DNA of 64,000 bases from Combretum micranthum (GCA_024138025.1 JAMXBD010001195.1:310001-374000), one strand, 5' to 3'. Positions 1-13,399 are shown, numbered from the stretch's first letter. Notes: generated by a model from the letters alone, not told the origin. Translations and numbers: made by a program.

Positions 1-896
1 ACCTAATCAATCCAAACAAAAAATATGATTTTTTTAAAAACAATTTGGTTAAAAAATCTCAATTCGAACCAATCGGCAAATTTATTGTTTAAAGATGTAA
101 ACCAAACCAATCCATAAAGCCACCAAACCGTTTTAGATAAACTTAAAAAAAATTTAGTTATAATTATAAATTTTGTTATGATAATTGATTTTTATGATTT
201 TATTATAATAATTATTATATGATAAATATTGGTTAATAGTAACTTCTTCATTTTTTAAAATTATTTTTAAGATTCAAGAGATATTTTTCTATTGATAACT
301 TAACATTGTTTATATTAATCGTTTAAACTCTATTGAGTATAGATTTTGTTATTTAGTCATATATATTATTATATATTAATTATTCATTGTATTTTACTTA
401 GTATATGATTTTTTTGCCAAATTTGTTAGTAAATGGTTGTTGGTTGATTTTTTAGATGATTATAAATTATATTTTACTACGTAATAGTCAATGAGTGTAT
501 TGTGTTATTGACTAAATAATTTTATGAAAGATTATGGATTATGAATGTAATAGATTTATAAAGTATTATTGAGATTTACGATATGAACTTTATAGCCGAT
601 TTCAATATTTAAATATTCATACAAATGTACAATATTAAACTAGATTTTTTTTAATTAAAATTTTGACATAATTCGTAATTCGAACTGAACTAAATCATTA
701 TTAAATAATTTGAAAAATTTATAATCCAAATGAAATCGTTAAGTAAAAAAAGTTATAAATTATAATTTGATTTGATTCAAGTGAAACCGGAATAAATTTA
801 TTCTCGCCCACCCGGTTGGAAATGGAAACAAAGTCACTCATGCTTTTCTGAAAGGCAAACATACAAATTTAAGTCCTAGATAAAAGGTGGTTGACC
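1..896. other. AT-rich intergenic DNA, no gene seen
   Basis: No reading frame resembles a protein. The first 150 bases hold purine/pyrimidine-skewed words of the AACCAA / CCAATC kind, and similar words in inverted sense occur around 660-800. This would fit a small inverted-repeat element cut by the window edge, but its left end cannot be seen. The rest is low-complexity A+T sequence. Confidence 0.5.
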
Positions 897-996
897 GTTG
901 GAATTGAAAAACTCATCTCTGCTTCCTCCAACCTCTACTCTAGGCTCTGAATTCACAGATTTTTATTCTCTAAATACCCACAAACTGAACAACCCA

Positions 997-2387
997 ATGC
1001 TTAGCAAATCCAATACAATCTCTCGCTATCTAAACCCACTCTCTTTCCTCCACCAACACCATTACCATCCTGACCTCGTACCGAGTACGATGAAAACAGC
1101 ACCAGTCTCAAAAACTACAAAACCACATACAAAGAGCACGATTATTTTCATCTTTACAAGAGCACGGGCCAGCATTTACTCACCAACCCAAGAGTTTTAG
1201 ATTCGATCATTAAAAAGGCCGACATAAGGGAAGACGATACCGTCTTGGAGATCGGACCGGTACCGGAAACCTTACGCTCCGGCTTTTGGAAGCTGCCCGG
1301 AAAGTTGTGGCGGTTGAGATTGACAAAAGAATGGTGGGTGTACTCCAAAAAAGAGTATTTGATTGTGGGCTTGAAGAGAAGCTAAATGTAAGTTGTTTGT
1401 TTAGAATGTGTTTGATAAAACGAGGCCATCAAGTGGCAACTTTAATTAAATGGGGATTGAATAAATGCACAAACATCGAACTCTGGCTCTGTCATACAGT
1501 GTGTCTATTATATTTATATAACAAGGACTGTGAAATTTTGATATTTTTATTCTTTGCTAAGCTGGGCAAGCTCAAGTTTTATGTTACATGTCGTATCGTA
1601 ATTGATTTTGTAGATCATACAAAAAGATGCTTTGAAGACTGTTTCCGAAATTCGATATTGTTGTTGCCAACATTCCTTATGGGATTTCATCTCTCTTACT
1701 AAACTGGTTTATGGGACAAACAAGTTTAGAAGTGCTACTCTACTTCTTCAGAAGGAGTTTGCCAGGAGGTTATTGGCAAATCCTGGTGACTCTGAGTATA
1801 ATAGATTGGCAGTAAATGTGAAGCTCGTGGCTGATGTGGATTTTGCCCTGGATGTAAGCAAGAGAGACTTTCTTCCTGTACCAAAAGTGGACTCTTCTGT
1901 TGTTATAATCCGTCCCAAAAGTAAAATACCAGATGTTAATCTAGATGAATGGCGTGCATTTACCAGGACTTGTTTTATTAAGAAAAACAAGACCCTCGGT
2001 GCAACATTCAAGCAGAAGAGGAAGCTAGTGGAAATCTTTGAGAGTTCGGGAACCATCGGTAAAAAAGATATTGGTGGTGAGCACATGGGTAATCCTTACT
2101 ACAGCAATAGTGATAGTGAAAGCGACGACAATGTTGAGCGGGAAAAGGTGGAAGAAGATGACTGCCCATCCAGTTCTCCATCTCAAGAGGAAATGGGTTT
2201 ATTCAAGGAGAAGGTTATTGGTGTCCTGCAGTCAGGTGAATTTGAGGATAAGAGGCCTTCAAAGCTTTCTAATGATGAGCTACTGCATTTACTAGCCCAA
2301 TTCAATAAATCTGGAGTTCATTTTCACAACTGTGCGAGGTCAAAACACAGAGAAAATAGATCGTGCAGCATCACTCATAACTCATAG
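997..2387 (+). pseudogene. DIM1B: Mitochondrial-type DIM1 rRNA adenine dimethylase (DIM1B-like), frameshifted
   Basis: This is a relative of KsgA/Dim1 enzymes, which transfer four methyl groups from SAM to two adjacent adenines near the 3' end of small-subunit rRNA; the plant DIM1B branch acts in mitochondria. The Met at 997 opens a Ser/His-rich leader that could be a presequence. In a different frame follows KSTGQHLLTNP (from about 1146), then LEIGP, the start of SAM motif I. One G appears lost at about 1259, and the frame moves for EAARKVVAVEID. A GT-AG intron fits 1388-1613, joining KLN to IIQKDALK. The exon after it stays open to the stop at 2387, but two compensating shifts replace the segment that in another frame reads VVANIPYGISS, the catalytic motif. 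Strong conservation resumes at KLVYGTNKFRSATLLLQKEF and runs through LAVNVKL, PPKVDSS-like PVPKVDSS and KNKTLG to an acidic tail. At least four indels make it unlikely to encode an enzyme, unless they are assembly errors. Confidence 0.82.
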
Positions 2388-2401
2388 CACCTGAGATACT
2401 G

Positions 2402-2785
2402 CTATATGCCAACCTGACCAATTGATGTTGGAAATACAAGGGAGCTTATTCCCCAGAAAGGTGGGAGATTGTTCACCTCTTTATGGATGGAATCAATTGA
2501 CAAAGTAATCCCAAATAATTTCGATGGAGAAGAAACACTTAAAAAATACTGTGTAGTAACGATTGCTATATCTAAATCTCCCTGTTCTCCTGACTGTGGG
2601 AGAACAGTTAATTGGGCAGTAGCAAGAGCTTGAGAAGAATCAACAAGCATTTTCTTCATTATGGAAAACCCGGTACCTAGAAGTTCAGATTTGCATAACA
2701 TCGTGAAGTTTTGATGCCATGTTATTCTCAGAGTCCCCTGACTCATGAGTAAAAACTCCAGGTTGTACTTGTGAAGAGGCTCCAC
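2402..2785 (-). other. 127-codon antisense open frame of unknown origin
   Basis: An open - strand frame begins just past the DIM1-like stop and points towards it. Its mixed composition (QALATAQLTVLPQSGEQ, VSSPSKLFGITL) looks less random than nearby frames. A second frame immediately upstream reads PATSSGASSQVQPGVFTHES, so a larger coding relic with a shift is possible. I recognise no family. It could also be chance, or the 3' untranslated region of the DIM1-like gene read backwards. Confidence 0.2.
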
Positions 2786-4153
2786 TTGAAGTTGCAGGTA
2801 GTTTGTGGTTTTGTTCCTGAGTCGTTCCTTTTAGCATTGGGGTTATGGCCTATCCTGTAGTACATCTTTGCCATGAGCTATTATCTGGTCTAGCTTAACT
2901 AGCTTTGTTCTGATAAATCTAGCTATTGTATATAAAATCCATCTTTCTGACTTACCTAAATAAAACTTGTTTCTCATATCTTCAAATATTATCCATATGC
3001 TGAGAGTATCCATGCTCCAACGCATGAGAGATGGCCTGTAAATATGTATTCATTTCACTATATCTTTGACACTACTGCATGTTTTAAATCAAAGTGGTCT
3101 CATTCATGAGAAGCTGCGTTTGATAAGTAATTCTTGCCATAACCACATGCCTTTCCACATTGTTTTGAAGAACATCTAGTTTATTGGCTTGTTATTTTAA
3201 GACTTGTGTGGTTGCAATCTTTGAAAAAAGGAAGGTAACTCATAATTTCTATATGATAAGTAATAGCATTAGGGTTCTCCATCTTGCCATGACCAATTGG
3301 AAATTGGCATTAAGCAAGGACTATTTTACAAGATTAGCTTAACTTGCTTTTGCTAGTAGAGAATACCATGGAAAAAACCATCCTATTGCAGCAAAGGTGA
3401 AACAAATGGATCTGTGATCCTAATTTAACCAACAGGGAAAGTTCTGCATCCGTTCCATATTTATTAGATGAAAGAAGTTAAGCTTTTGGACTGTTGTTCT
3501 GATCAAGGCGATCAGAACATCACAAGGAGTTTTTTTTTTTTTTAATTGCTATCTGCATGAAAATCATGGTATTTGGTTAATGTGCGCGGTGGTTTTGTAC
3601 TTATCCCAAAGTTTCTTCATTTTTTTTCCTTTTCTAACGTTTTTTATCATCTCAGCAAGGTATTAATGAGGTCTCTTACATAATTCATGTACATTTTTTC
3701 AGTTTCTCTGAGAAAGAGAACTGGCAGTAGCAAAGAAGGGAAAAAAAATGAGGGTCTAACAAGCTTATAGTCAAACATTTTGGTGCTCAAATTTTTTGGT
3801 TCTGTGAATATTTCTGATTATGCAACATTGAGGGAAGTAGCATTTTTGTAGATCCTTAAGAAGCCTGTGATGCCAAAAATGTTGCCAACAATAATCAAAA
3901 TTAGATAAACCAAATATGAGCAACTGGGATGACTCAAGCCCCCAGCATACAATTTCCACGCTAAAACTTCCTCAGCAACCCCTTCCTTGTTGAAAAGAAC
4001 TTCCCAAGAGATTGAAGAAAAAGAAAAATTTATGATCTATGATCCTGTCTATTTCATTAAAACCTGTTATATACATGAAGTGCCAGCAGTTTGCTGCACT
4101 AGAGCGTAAAATCCAAATTTGCCCATCTCTTGTTGCTTGCTGTTTTCTCCTAC
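2786..4153. other. Intergenic DNA between DIM1-like and CYP90C-like genes
   Basis: No protein-like frame was found. The part next to 4154 is expected to hold the 3' untranslated region of the - strand P450 gene. It includes a poly-T run around 3530-3542 and ordinary unique-looking sequence with no recognisable repeat. Confidence 0.5.
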
Positions 4154-7100
4154 TCATTTGCATGTTGCAGCTGTAACTAAAGGAGAAACCCTGATTGGCA
4201 GCTTTCTCTTCATCTTGACCGTTGGAAAATAGACGATATCATCTTTCTCAGCTACCCAACTACAGTAGAATATGGAGGCCTGGAGGGTCAGTGGTTTGCG
4301 GAACAATATTTGTAAAGAGAGTTTGTTACACATACTGTATAATTCTTACTTGTAGGTAGTGACAAGGTGATGTAGGAAGACAGAGAGTTCAGCCTGGACA
4401 GTTCTAAACCAGGGCATAACCTCTGTCCACCACCAAAAGGTGTAAAGCAACTATTGTTGACTGCAGCTCCAATTTTCTACATCAAAAAATCACAAACAAA
4501 CTGAAGAAGAAAGTACTCCTGTGTTCCAATGTGTAAAGTTTAGGACTAAGATTGTTTATCATAGCTTTTAAAGGGTTGAATTCATATTGTTTCTTTTGTC
4601 TAAAAAATAAATGAATGCCATAAGCACCGTAGATACTTGAGTCCACCATTTACCAATCTTAGTTGACATAGGGAGGATAAATGTCAGATCTAATCAGGTA
4701 TTAATGATGCATGAGCAAAAACCGGGTACAGACCTCATAGCCATCATGAAAACAAGTAGGCCTATCGAGACTAAAGATGGAGACTTCTATCATCTCATAC
4801 CTTGATTATAACCTCTGAGGCTTGACAGGCCCCTTTTCCTAGCACTTTTTAGGCATTAAGTATGCTCAAATTTGTAATACCCTAGTTACTATACAATTGT
4901 CAAGTTGCAGCGTTCCATTAGTCCAAAACTCATCTTTTCACAGATTTGCACAATTTCATGCATTGGTGTTTTAGTTGGATTTTAGCTTTGATTACTTTGC
5001 ATGCATTGGAATGAAGGAGTGTCAGGGTAATTTCAAAACGTGTATATGGAGGAAGAAGGCCCTACCTCCCATCGCCATGGGTTGAACTCATAAGGATTTT
5101 CATAAATCTCTTCATCCATGTGAACAGATGTAAAGGAGGTCAAGACACACCATCCCTGAGGAATCAAGTAACCTGCCGACCACATATCAAGGTTTAACAG
5201 CTAGAAACTTATGCGTACTTAACACTCAAGAGCAAAACGACCAATACTTACCTTTGATTTCAACATCTTTTATAGCTTTTCTCCAAACTGCATTAATAAT
5301 ATTCCCAGTCTAAGGGTCTCACTGATCACCTAAAGCGAAAAAAAGAAAAAGCCTTGTCCTTTGATTATATTGCTAACTAATGGAAAAGGCACATTGAGAT
5401 AAAAATACTTGGAGAACCTATCTAATGTTTTTAAGACTTACATTTTGAGTAAATTGCAGAGACATGTAATCGGTCCATACATAATCTTCACAAGAATCAA
5501 TCTTCTTCCTCTTTAAATCCATGTTCTCTTCCTGAATACCAAAGAACAATGTACTGAGCAGATACCAATAAGTGGTGTCACCATTATCATGGAAAAGATA
5601 GGCTGTCACAAATTCTCCTTCTTGAAGTTATTCCTTAACAAATAGTAAATGGTGTAGAAAAGATGTTGAAATATTGTGACATAAGTGTATAAGTGCCCTC
5701 AACTTAATCCTCCATTTAAAGTTGTTAAAACTTTATTCTGTGTTGTGTATATATTTTGCATGCTATATCTGGAATATGGGCAAGGCAAAACAGTTCGATG
5801 GCACAGCCTAATTATGTTGATTAGAGAAGAATTACTTTTTTCAGTAAGCAAAAAACTTGTTGCAAGTTTTATATTAAAAGCACCGAGAACTTACCATCAG
5901 TTGCGTTAAAGCAATGGAGCTATCACTAAGAAACTTAATGACGAGGGTCATGGCTGTTGGCATGGTCTCTTCTCCTGGAACCATCATCTCCACAATATTC
6001 CCGCAAATAAAATCTGGTGGAAGGCGTTGTTTTTCCTTTGTCTCGCCGTAATCATGGAGCAGGACATCAAGTGCATCGTTAATAATACCCTCTCCATGTG
6101 ATTTCTCCATCTTGAGTTTCCTCTTCTCAACAATTCTTGCCACCGTGTTAACCAACCTCTCCTTAGCCTGCATAATCAAATCCAACCAGATTAAACCTTT
6201 AAAATCATTATCAATTCCTGAATTCTTCAAGTATTTCTTTACCTTCAGAGATTTATACAGTCTTGTTCCAGGAAATTTGATTGGTAGACAAATTAAGCCC
6301 TTAACAAATTCTTCAAATTCCCTTTTTAGAAAGTTGAGGTCCTCACCAGGGCCAATGCTCATTAGTACTTTAACCAAGACTTCAAATGTTACCTGTGAAA
6401 TTTCATAGAAGCAGTCTTTAGTAAGGCCATTACTCTTGAGTGACAACATAGCCATAATTATACGTGCAAGATAAAGCAGATGCATATTTACAGTCATGTC
6501 CCACAGAACGTCTTTTTCACAAGTACATGTGCATGCATGCAAAAAGTACACAAGAGAGAGAGAGAGAGAGAGAGACCTTGGTGACTTCTTCTTGAACATA
6601 AATTACTTCCTTGTCTTTCCAAGAAGCCAATGTGAGTTTGACTGTGTTTTCGATGTCTCTAATAATCCGAGCTTTGAGTTGTGGTGATCGCAAGAAGCCC
6701 CCAATCAGCGCATGCACCCTCTTTTGAAGATTTCCATTTATTTGAAGTATGGAGTTCTTTCCAAATAATTCAGTGATCGATTTTGGATAAGCTGGGACGA
6801 AAACATTTCCATGATTTTGCATAACCACCTTATTTACATCAGGGTCTGTGGACACAATGATGGGAGTTCCCAATATGTGCGTCTTGAACACCTTCCCATA
6901 TCTAAAGAGGAAATCAAGATTGTAGCATAAGCAGGGACTATATCAACAAAAGGATTCTACTCTGATATCTAACAGGTCATAGGACACAAGACCTGTATGA
7001 CTGTTTGATCAACTGTTTGAATTGGGAAGTCGATCCTGGCAAGAAGGTTCACTAATGATTATAAACATTCTGTGTCATATTTGGAGCATTATAGTTACAA

Positions 7101-7763
7101 ATTAAGTGCATCAGGATTTAAATCTATTAGTGATGCACTTTTAGCTCAATTTTTGTCCTATTTTTTTTCAATCTAAAGCGAAGGATAGGGTTTCAAGGTG
7201 AATCATCTACCATCACAGTTATGTTCTTTATTGAGATTTAGGTGGCATTCTATGTGGCAACTCCAAATACAACAACATTAATAGTCCAAAGACATCTTTA
7301 AGCAATAATCATACTAGTGTCTGCAACTGTGCAGCATGAAAACACTTTTTTTTTTTTTTTTTTATTTTGGTGCTACATGACTGTCAGGAGGACATTGGGA
7401 AGGGTGTTCTATCCAGCACTGATAGCACACGCATATATATCAGCTGGAAAAGAGATAATCAGGAGAAACCATGATAGCAGGAAAGTGATAGCAGCAATCA
7501 GCATGCAAAGTAGGTGATATTGATAATTGAGAATAATAGGGCAGACAAATGGAAGCTTACAGAGATCTGCGTTTGTCCATAAAGCTGACAGGTTTCGAGC
7601 TGTAACCTGAAGCAATGAAGTCAAGAGTTTCTCCTATTAGAGGCCAGCCTGAGCTCCCCTTGGGGATTCCACTTCGATGCGTTTTCTTCTTCTCCTTGTT
7701 ATACCAGTACCAGCACAGCATCAATACGACCACCAAAATCCACCATTCCGAATTCCATTCCAT
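4154..7763 (-). CDS. CYP90C1: CYP90C1/ROTUNDIFOLIA3-like brassinosteroid cytochrome P450, nine exons, two 1-nt frameshifts
   Basis: CYP90C enzymes are ER-anchored monooxygenases that perform C-23 hydroxylation of brassinosteroid precursors. Exons (high to low): 7561-7763, 6577-6901, 6243-6392, 5895-6167, 5442-5531, 5252-5329, 5066-5172, 4350-4476, 4154-4259; all junctions fit GT-AG and keep phase. An N-terminal anchor (WWILVVVLMLCWYWY) is followed by a Pro/Gly hinge (GWPLIGETLDF). CYP90C-type words include GTPIIVSTD, PAYPKSITELFGKNSIL, LICLPIKFPGTRLYKSLK and the I-helix VPGEETMPTAMT. The K-helix ETLR lies at about residues 351-354 and the haem loop FGGGQRLCPG has its Cys near residue 430. Total length would be about 486 residues, slightly shorter than usual for the family. 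As read, exon 5252-5329 is one base short just after ETLRLG and exon 4350-4476 is one base short after ELSRL, so the protein would end before the haem loop. Either a young pseudogene or two base-call errors. Confidence 0.9.
6553..6575. repeat. (AG)n microsatellite at an intron start
   Basis: A run of alternating A and G on the + strand, so (CT)n on the gene strand. It directly follows the 5' splice site of intron 2 of the CYP90C-like gene, whose donor is GTCTCT rather than the usual GTAAGT. Length variation here would sit inside the splice donor region. Confidence 0.9.
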
Positions 7764-10700
7764 TCTGATCAGAATCTGCTCTTATCTCTTTTTTCACCTT
7801 TCCCACCTAGGAAGACTGTGCATCGAGGGTGCTTCTAATCCTGCCCAGCAACATATTTGTCATACAACTTGGAAAATCAAGACTGAAAAATACCATCTGA
7901 TTATATTTCAATACCAAATTTCACAAAGCAACCTGGTTTGTGGTGGAGCTGATTTTGCAACTTCACATGAATGTCTCACGGCAAAGCTGCCCTTTCCTAT
8001 AAAATTATAAATGGAAGGAACCTATGAGATTGTAAATTGGTATCAAAGAAAATCCTAGAGCTCGATATTCTCAATTAATGAGTTGCCGTTTTAAGGTGTA
8101 GGGGATTTACTTGTAGTTAATTCATATGTCCTATGGGGATACTATAGGAGGATATGGAAATTTTCTTCCATTTTAGACAGTGATGGGATAAATATAAGAT
8201 GATGTTCCTAACATCCCTTGACTTCTCCATAATTGTTTGATTGAACTTCATAGACCCACAGAATTTGTTGTCATATGAAACTTTAGTAATACTTCCCTAT
8301 CACTATTGCAAGGCACACCATTTGAAAATGACATGAAATCGACCTCACGTTCATAGTATTGATAATGCTACTCAGTACAATATTTAAAAAGGCATATGGA
8401 TGTATCATTATGGTTCCATATGGGCACTACATATTCTTAGCCTGCAAAAAGTAATATATCTAGTAGTTCCATTCTTTTGAGATACTATTTTATCTTTGGA
8501 ATTACATAATTAAGGTAGTGATGTAATTTAGGCAGGGCATTAACATTAATTAATTGACCAAAAAAAAAAAATAGTAAGATTGAGAAAAATATAATTAGAA
8601 AACTCTATGGTTTCTTTATATCCTAACTTTTTGAGAGCTTCTACATGCTTACCTCAACATTCAAATAAATAAATATAAAATTGAAATATTAATTTATTTT
8701 AGTAGTTGTTCACAGTTGAGTATTATATGAGTGTTAAATAGTCGACAATGATAGTCCTGTCAAATTTAATGACAGGATCATAGAATTTCCTTGCTCTATT
8801 TCAACCTTTAGTTTTTCCTCCCCCCTCCTCCTCCCCTTCCCCCTATAATCCCTTAAGTCTTCACTAGTTTTCCTTATTGGTTTATTTATTTTTTCAACAT
8901 ATCAGTGTGTTGTAACTACTTGTTTCTATATTATCAGTTTCGGGATCTTGTAAATATAAATAAGCGATTTTCATATGGTTATGCCCATAGTAACGTTGCT
9001 AAAAATTTACTAAATAAATCTTATATAAATTTTAATTTTAATCAATATAAATATGTAAATATCATAGTAGAAATCTAAAAATTGCTCGTCGCATATATTT
9101 TCTATGATTCTATTTGTTATAGATTTGTATATATACGTATGTATATATGCAGGTATACAAGGGTCTCAGACTCATTATGGGTACACATGTATTAAATAAG
9201 GGGTTAAAAAAAGAAATTTAACATCCTTTCTAATATTAAATACATATTTTATGAAAGGATCCATATATAGAAAGTTGAGAAACTTCTTTTTTTCGCATAT
9301 AAAAAGGGAGTTCCCAAATCGCTTATCAACATTGTCCCTTTTTTTGAAAAAAAAAATATTTCTAGATCTGACAAATCATATTATTTTCACCCAAACATCC
9401 GGGAAATACACACACACACACACTTAATGCCATGCAACACACCAAGAAGTGCCTTGTCAAAAACAATTTGTTCGGTATAATATGTTGTATGAGGTATTAT
9501 TTTCAAATTTCGGTTAATGATCAATCTTATAACCTTTTACCAATAAAATGAGTATTATAATGGTTTCTAATGCCACTTCCATAGGACGATAAGAACAATA
9601 AAATTTTCCATTCGATAATGTTTTTTAATTGTTCCGACATGTAATCAAAGATGTGCCACTAACTTTTAGGAATTGCCTTGTCTTGTCACTATCATCCTAA
9701 AACTCCCTACGTGATAGTAAAACAAAAATTCTAACCCATTTAGGTTAATTTAAATTTAAGGAGGAAAAATTTTCAGTGCAGCACCTACATATACATTTAT
9801 CAAATAGACGCCCCGCACTAAACAAGGGAAAAAATATTGTATGGGTAGATTATTATGCAATAACTTTTTTCTAATCGAAATTTTTGAATAAATATTTTAT
9901 GCAATTTCATATTAAATTGTTTTAAGAACATAAAATATTAATATTTGACCATTAACTTCATTTGCACTTGTATTTAATCCTTTTAGTTGTTACTATATAA
10001 AAAAAAAAAAAAGAGTCAAAACCTCCGAAATTGATTTTCCCCATTATTCTTCTTTCAGTTTAGATTTAAAAAAGAAAGGAAGAAAGAAGATTGTATCACA
10101 ATAATATCCGAAGCAAGTTTGAAATTTTGGAGTTTCTTAACCATTAATATTAAAAATAAAAATATTATTATGAAATGAAAATAGAAAACATTCAAACCCA
10201 AAAACTTGGGTCAGCTTTTTCTTAATAAATTGGTTAAAAGAAGGGAAACCTATACTATAAAGGTCCATGTACCACTCACAAATAGCAATTATCATTATAC
10301 ACGGCTTTCAGCCCACTGGTTCTTGAGTATTGATTAATTATATTAAGCGACATATCTTATCAGTCAAAGGCTAGGATTAATAAGTCAAGCCATACTTACT
10401 TTTTGACAGAAAGTGTGGAGATCTTTTTGTTTTTCCAATTTCTGGCCCAACAAAAGTAGAGATATTGGCTGGAGGTGGGATAATGACAGGCTAAAGTACT
10501 TTAGTTTTTCAGTAATTTAATATATATCTATATTTTTTTTAAATCAATTTTGTATATGTGTTTTGATTAATGTTTATTTTGATTATAGAATAATAATAAG
10601 TCAAGTGTCTAGCTATCAATTTCTTTAAATTTTGGTAAATTAGAAAAAAAAAATGAAAGTACAAACACTTTTCTATCATTTTTTAGTCATTAAAATAAAT

Positions 10701-13399
10701 GTCCATCAAATTATTACCAATGGACACATTGGATTGCATACAATTTGAATGTATAAGCACTAATCTGCTAAAATTTAAAGATAAGATATTAAATTGTAAA
10801 AAATTAAAGTGTAGGTATTTAATTTATCATTATCACACATATATATGTATATAGGTATATAAATAATATTGTTATTGGGATAAAGGCACCAAAGGTGCAT
10901 GTACTTTTATTTTATTTTATTTTTACAATTTAGTATCTAAATTTTCAATTCCAGCCATTTAATGCCTATAATTTCAATTTAACGTCTCCTTTAACTGAAA
11001 GTTAATGCCTTAACAGTCAAAAGATTAAAAGAAAAATTATTTTTTTAATATTGATTATACAGCACCTTTGAGAAAATAAAAACATTTGAATTGAAATTAA
11101 AAATAAAAAGATTTCCGTTAGATTTTTAAGAAATATCCAGTAACATCCCTTATATATAATATATACACAAACTAAGAAGCCTCCACGTGATAATCATGAC
11201 TATGGTTGTTTTATCTCTATTTAGTACTCTTGTGCTGCTCCCAACAAATGCATCCGGTTGTGTATAAGAATAAAGGAGAAAATTGCAGGTGAAATTCATC
11301 CTATTTCATAGTATTCGATCAGTTAAAACCCATAAATAATGGGGACACTAATTAATAAGAACTGGAATTAACGTTTTTATCACTTTGAGAATACTTTTGC
11401 AATATCAATTTGTTTAAATTCATGAAAGCTTCTACCGTGAAATAGGTCGTTCAATCAATCATTTAACTATTAAAATAACTATAGTAATTACAATATATTT
11501 ATTTTGGTGATTCGATAACGATTGGATATGTTATGAGCCATTAGATAGTATCAAAATCAGTTCTATCAATATTAATAATGAATTCATAAAATTTCTCCAA
11601 ATTCAACTTTGATATGTACTATGGTATGGAAAATCATACACCACAATAATGTAAATGGCCCCAGAAAAACTTTTTTTCCATTAATATATTTAGGTATTAA
11701 CCTTATATTTTTTTCATAACCTTACACCCTTTTTTTATAACCTTACACTCTGCTTGGTATAATTAAGGAAATTAACAAAGAATTATAGGAGGAAAAAGAA
11801 ATAAGAGGGATTAAAATTTTTTTTTATTTATTTTGAAAGAAAACATGAAAAAAGAAAAAGTTGATATAATATTTTCCTTGTATCCCACCATTACTTCATC
11901 CTTCCAAAATGAAGAGAATAAGGTGGGAAAGGTGAAAATTCCCAATTTATTTGTATAGATTAATGCCAATGCCTGTAATTAAATACGTTCAAAGCTAATT
12001 AAACAATTATATTTCTACTCTCCCATTGCATGCTAAAGATTAATTTTAATTTGGTTCGGAAATCTACGGTTTCAAATAGTACTTGCAATGGCTATTATTT
12101 TCTCCACCGAGAGAACCCCAAAAAAAAAAAATAAAAGAAAAAGGATATTGGTTGATTTGTTCTTTTTTTTTATACAAATGCATGCGTACTGCTTATGCAA
12201 AAGAGCTACATAAAATTTTTATTAAAAATTTGCATTCGTCTATGTTTATTTCATGTAGTAATATGTGTGTTCATTTGGAGGTGACATTTAAACTTTGTCG
12301 ACAAGTATTATAACAAAAATTTTATAATCATCAAATATCATTACATAAATATTTTGAAGTGGTAAAAACTTAAAGGGATTCATTAAACAGTGATGAAACT
12401 TTGAAAGCCATTTCATTAAGAGATGTGAGATAAAGACAGTATTTGATGCAAAGCAGATTATGGATCGGTTCTTGAAAAAGTTAGACAAATCCAAAAGGCC
12501 TAAATAAATAAATGCGCAGTCAAAAGCCATAAATTTTAGCATATAATTCTATTTTTTTTATTATTATATATGCACATAAAATCATTTTCAAGATTCACAA
12601 ATCCAGTGAAAACAAAGTTGTTTTCAAGCCCAAAAACCTTCGTTTAGACCCCAAAACTACCTTGAAAGTTTAGTTTCAATTTTTATATTTGGAGCACTTA
12701 GGGGTTTTTTAAGAGAGGATATATAATTATCCTCTTCTTATTATAGAATGTCTTTTATCACATAATAATTCCAGAATTCCTTAAGTAGATTTTTCTCAAT
12801 TTATTTTAATTTCTAAGATTAATCATCGATTATCTTATCTTTTACGCTACTCGTTGTGTCAATATTTGGTTGTAAAAAATGAAGAAGAAGAGAGAAAATA
12901 GATAGTACAAGACAAAAAATATTAGACGGCACAATTCACTTATATTGTCAATGATATGCATGGAATGGGATAGCGATTTTTGTGTTATCTACTGTTTGGT
13001 ATATACAAATATAAGAATGTTATATAAAATTTGAGTTATTAAGTGAATTTGAATTTTACAATGACAAAAGGATTTCACCCATCTTTTACATTATATCATT
13101 TTTTTTTAAATTTATCACGTCCTCTTAAGATTTATTATCTAATAACAAAGACCATGATAACACCCCAATAAGGACTTAGGATACCGGTCTAGTCCATTTC
13201 CATAAATTTATACGAATCGAACAACCCAAATTTAGTAACCACGATTACCTATAACAGAAAATGCCTATCTGAATGAGTAAAAACAATTTCCACTTTTAAG
13301 AGGTCGCTTCTGCTGCGATTCACTATCACATATCACAAGATGATAATCATCATAAATTTTAAGATTGCCATGATTATACTCAAATAATGATAGTAAATA
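7764..13399. other. AT-rich intergenic tract upstream of the CYP90C-like gene
   Basis: No gene-like frame was found across 5.6 kb. The stretch next to 7764 should contain the P450 promoter and 5' leader, but I could not single out a core promoter. The rest is A+T-rich with a short (CA)n run around 9410-9423, a pyrimidine-rich patch at 8815-8848 and many A or T runs. No transposon domain was recognised. Confidence 0.45.

Noticed and set aside
6168..6242. Continuous open frame linking two CYP90C exons (KYLKNSGIDNDFKG...)
   Set aside because: It starts GTAAAG and ends ATGCAG on the gene strand, and the flanking residues SLK and AKERL are contiguous in the family, so it is a short in-frame intron.
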